64,000 nt of DNA, from NCBI GenBank assembly GCA_964370375.1, contig CAYJIX010000005.1, forward strand, positions 8,521-72,520, written 5' to 3'. Shown here one piece after another: positions 61,687-64,000 of the stretch. The position numbers were made by a program, and so were the translations under genes. The notes beneath the pieces are model-generated. The model saw only the letters and a program-made list of their open reading frames with translations, searched no databases and was not told where the DNA came from. Within the stretch, counting starts at the first letter, position 1, and each line of letters begins with the position of its first letter. Source of the DNA: CAYJIX01 sp964370375. GTDB taxonomy: Bacteria; Desulfobacterota; Desulfovibrionia; Desulfovibrionales; Desulfovibrionaceae.

Positions 61687-62508
61687 ATGAGTAAACACAA
61701 CGAAACACTCGGTGAAAAATGGTATACGCTGCTTGCAGACCCACAAAAAGAAATCCCTCAAATGATACCTTTTGTGTTGTCTGAGGGCGGCACGCGCACA
61801 GCATGGCAACATAGCACATCCAAACTGGAGACCATGCTTATAGCATGGCCCAAGGACGCACATGTTCGGGCCGGCGTGGTTGTACAAGGGGCTGTAAATG
61901 GGGAGCTTAACCCCAGAACCATAAGTCCGCTCCTTGAGGGCTTGCCCAATGATTTGACCGTTGAAGAGGTCGTTCCTTGGAAAAGTGCTGTGGAAGGTTC
62001 CATAAGCGCGCGCCGCAACGAACAAGGCGAACCGTTATGGATGTATAGCCCCTTGCTGTATCGTGATGAGGCCTCGCTCACTCCCGGGGTGCGTCATACC
62101 TTTATGTTGTCAGGTCTGGCCATGGGACTGCGCCGAGGCTTGATTGACGAAACCACCATCACCGAAGGCGCGCAGTACGAGGCCTATGCCAAAGAATGGC
62201 TTGAAAAAAATCCTACAGCAACGCGCCTTGACGTGCCACAGCTTACTGTTTCCCTAAAAGGTGCGCGTATTTTAGCGCCCATGGCGGGGCGTTGTGATTA
62301 TCAAGCGCGTGTGCCTGTCACCTCTGTAACCACCACAACCTTTGCCAATGAAACCGTGTATATGCTACACATCCAGTTTGGTTTAAACACACCGGAACCG
62401 CTTAATATTATGCTGTATGCTTCTGAAAAAATATGCAAAGGCTACGTGCCTGAAGCAGGCGATGAAGTTGACATCATGTTTTGGTTGCAAGGGTATATTA
62501 TAGATTAA
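61687..62508 (+). CDS. hypothetical protein, probably lineage-conserved
   Basis: I do not recognise this 273-residue soluble protein. It has no signal peptide or membrane helix. It is compact with many beta-prone stretches, an acidic DEAS/DET middle and a hydrophobic end (DEVDIMFWLQGYIID). The start is ATG after TTTTGGGAAG. It follows the PHP gene after about 106 bases on the same strand and ends in a strong terminator, so it could be read from the miaB unit or its own promoter. Confidence 0.75.
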   Translation: MSKHNETLGEKWYTLLADPQKEIPQMIPFVLSEGGTRTAWQHSTSKLETMLIAWPKDAHVRAGVVVQGAVNGELNPRTISPLLEGLPNDLTVEEVVPWKSAVEGSISARRNEQGEPLWMYSPLLYRDEASLTPGVRHTFMLSGLAMGLRRGLIDETTITEGAQYEAYAKEWLEKNPTATRLDVPQLTVSLKGARILAPMAGRCDYQARVPVTSVTTTTFANETVYMLHIQFGLNTPEPLNIMLYASEKICKGYVPEAGDEVDIMFWLQGYIID

Positions 62509-62526
62509 GGTTTTTTTACACAAAAT

Positions 62527-62560
62527 AAACAGCCCCCTATCCATGGACAGGGGGCTGTTT
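62527..62560. terminator. bidirectional terminator
   Basis: 12-bp perfect stem AAACAGCCCCCT with a ten-base loop, flanked by T/A tracts, between convergent genes. Confidence 0.9.
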
Positions 62561-62580
62561 TTGTATGGATTGAAAAAAGA

Positions 62581-63528
62581 TTATTCGGCCTGTTGAATAC
62601 CATCAAGGCGCCACATGCCGTTGCCATTGGCAGGGCGTGCAAAATGCCAGATTTCATGAACTTCAATAGGGGCAGTTGCATTGGCATCTTCCCGTAAAAG
62701 CACGTCAAAATACACCGAAGCTGTTTGTTCGGCTCCTTGGCTTTGCACCTCAACAAGGGAGGCATTGATCAGCATGATTTGGGTTTCTTGCTTGCCATCT
62801 TGTTCAGCTAATTGTGAACGAAGCTCATCCATAAGGGCAGGGCTGACAAATTGGTCAATGTCGCTAAGGTCGTGATTATCCCAGGATTTGTTCAGGCGCA
62901 CATAGGTGGCCTTGGCCCCTTGCAGGAAGTCTTCTTCGTCAAAATCGTCAGGAAGGTTGGCTTTTTTCTGCATGGTTTGCGCTGAAGTGCTTGCTCCTGC
63001 TGCAGGCGTTTGTAGCGCGCTCCAATCAAATCCGCCTGTTTTTGTGCCGGGTGGGGCACCTTGGTAGGCTGTTGCGCCGTAGCTGTCAGGAGAAACATTG
63101 GGGGAGGCGTCACGATACCCTGCTGTGGCTGTGGCGGTACGTCTTCGCGACATGAATTTAAATATAAGGTACAGCACCAAACCAATCAGCAAAATATCTA
63201 CAAAGCCCATGCCGCCAAAACCGCCGCCAAAAAGGAGTGATCCCAGTAAGCTCCCTGCCAAAAGGCCGCCCAAAAGGCCGCCCATGCCACCAAAAAGACC
63301 ACGACTGCCTGCGGCAGCGGCTCCAGGTTGTTGCGTTTGTTTTTGGGCTTGCTGGCTCATGGTGGGGCTTGTGGGGGCAGGCTTTGCGGCGGGCCTGCTC
63401 ATGAAAGATTTTCCGCCAAAGGATTTTCCACCGCCAAAACGGCGAGCAGCATCAGCGTAATCCCAAGCCAGAGCCACGGTACAAAGAATCATTAAGGCAC
63501 TAAAAAATGTCATGAATCGTAGCGACAT
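62581..63528 (-). CDS. Tim44-domain membrane protein
   Basis: 315-residue protein. An N-terminal signal or membrane anchor (residues 4-26) is followed by a Gly/Ala/Ser-rich low-complexity section (GGKSFGGKSF, repeated GGLLGGLLAG). A second membrane helix (FVDILLIGLVLYLIFKF) and a C-terminal Tim44-like domain of about 120 residues follow (EDFLQGAKATYVRLNKSWDNHDLSDIDQFVSPAL). Bacterial Tim44-like proteins are uncharacterised, and the mitochondrial relative helps protein import. The start is ATG after AGGATGG. Confidence 0.88.
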   Translation of the reverse strand: MSLRFMTFFSALMILCTVALAWDYADAARRFGGGKSFGGKSFMSRPAAKPAPTSPTMSQQAQKQTQQPGAAAAGSRGLFGGMGGLLGGLLAGSLLGSLLFGGGFGGMGFVDILLIGLVLYLIFKFMSRRRTATATAGYRDASPNVSPDSYGATAYQGAPPGTKTGGFDWSALQTPAAGASTSAQTMQKKANLPDDFDEEDFLQGAKATYVRLNKSWDNHDLSDIDQFVSPALMDELRSQLAEQDGKQETQIMLINASLVEVQSQGAEQTASVYFDVLLREDANATAPIEVHEIWHFARPANGNGMWRLDGIQQAE

Positions 63529-64000
63529 GAATCCATCCTAGGTAAAAGTTGCGTCCTTGATGTGCCGTTATACAAACGCTTTGCAAGGCCTTTTGTTGTT
63601 AAAACGGTACCTTTTTTTTGTAACGAGAAGCGAAACCATGTTCAGGCACATCAACAATGGTTTTTGCTTTACACCCATAAGGTGTAAAAGGGTTCATTAC
63701 GTACATGGTGTAACGCAAGGCAGCCCATGGCGTCAATAGGATATAGTATAAGGTGACTATGATAAATGGCAAGGGATGGACTGCTTCGTCGCAAGCTCCT
63801 CGCAGTGACGTTGTGGCACGCTGGCTGTTGCTTTTAATAGGAGCCTTTCGCGCTACCCCACACCTACTTGGGCATTCACATTCTTTAATAGCCATGAAGC
63901 TTTTACAGCCCAAGTAGGTGTGGGGTCAGCCGCCTGTGCCCTTGCCATTACTCTAAAAACAGTATAACGTTCAAACTCATAAGTATTGTACAATCCCTAA
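63529..64000. other. 472-base terminal intergenic region
   Basis: No supported gene. It holds a CTGCTTCGTCGCAAGCTCC segment (63780-63798) of a type common in bacterial intergenic repeats, and the 16-bp long-hairpin repeat at 63857-63924. Short reading frames cross the hairpin and are discarded. Confidence 0.5.
63857..63924. repeat. long-hairpin repeat, second copy
   Basis: CCCACACCTACTTGGG and its exact complement around a 36-base loop. The loop (ATTCACATTCTTTAATAGCC...) closely matches the 34-base loop at 25681-25714. Outside the stem the two copies differ. Confidence 0.85.

Noticed and set aside
63599..63913. 104-codon leftward frame near the right end
   Set aside because: It crosses the long-hairpin repeat, has no ribosome binding site and no recognisable family.

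Overview
The window looks like a chromosomal segment of a Gram-negative, anaerobic Desulfovibrionaceae (Desulfovibrionota) bacterium of moderate GC content. The grounds are gene content and order. The block YggT / DUF465 / ilvB / ilvN / ilvC matches an arrangement I recall from Desulfovibrio. An Nfn-type ferredoxin:NADP oxidoreductase pair, a class 1B PyrD/PyrK pair, LPS genes (waaA, a GT9 heptosyltransferase, an O-antigen ligase-like protein) and a TTT-type transporter also fit. The family-level placement is inference. Three runs of N (29869-29878, 43370-43469, 45983-46082) show that this is a draft or metagenome scaffold. I saw no rRNA, tRNA, CRISPR array, prophage or intact transposase.

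Layout. 0.4-4.7 kb: a diguanylate cyclase, a lineage hypothetical coupled to a HAD phosphatase, and YggT. 5.1-8.8 kb: branched-chain amino-acid operon behind a long hairpin-rich leader. 8.9-12.8 kb: isoaspartyl dipeptidase, a thioesterase and an ECF biotin transporter (BioN-BioY-BioM). 13-23.5 kb: a glycosyltransferase, a YjiH-type membrane protein, pyrD/pyrK, HD phosphohydrolase-ddl-waaA, a YgiQ radical SAM protein and a DMT exporter. 23.8-26.5 kb: argD-dut and thiE.

26.6-39.5 kb is the accessory catabolic region. A GntR/FadR regulator faces an M29/NicX-like enzyme plus a complete TctCBA transporter. A PrpR-type sigma-54 activator sits between a CoA-transferase/HMG-CoA-lyase-like operon and a DASS anion transporter/amidohydrolase operon. 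I find matching sigma-54 -24/-12 elements and shared TTGCAAC boxes at both flanking promoters, so the activator probably controls both. Together they suggest import of an organic acid or its conjugate, hydrolytic release, CoA activation and C-C cleavage. The substrate is not identifiable from sequence.

39.6-64 kb: polA; a large coiled-coil protein broken by a gap, next to a VKOR-thioredoxin-like membrane protein; a ZraP-like zinc-binding protein with GGRD repeats and its own sigma-54 promoter; a GDP-fucose synthase-like gene; an M16 protease; nfnAB; an LPS/O-antigen cluster; a NarJ-like chaperone; a polytopic membrane protein; miaB-DUF151-PHP; a lineage hypothetical; and a Tim44-domain protein.

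Two structural themes cut across the genes. First, a family of dispersed non-coding repeats with AGGCTGTTGAAAAA-like ends recurs at least six times, usually at gene 3' ends; two copies share a 100-nt core at 96 of 100 positions. Second, a candidate small structured RNA (about 27500-27640) with its own terminator lies just upstream of a promoter overlapped by a 15-bp palindrome.
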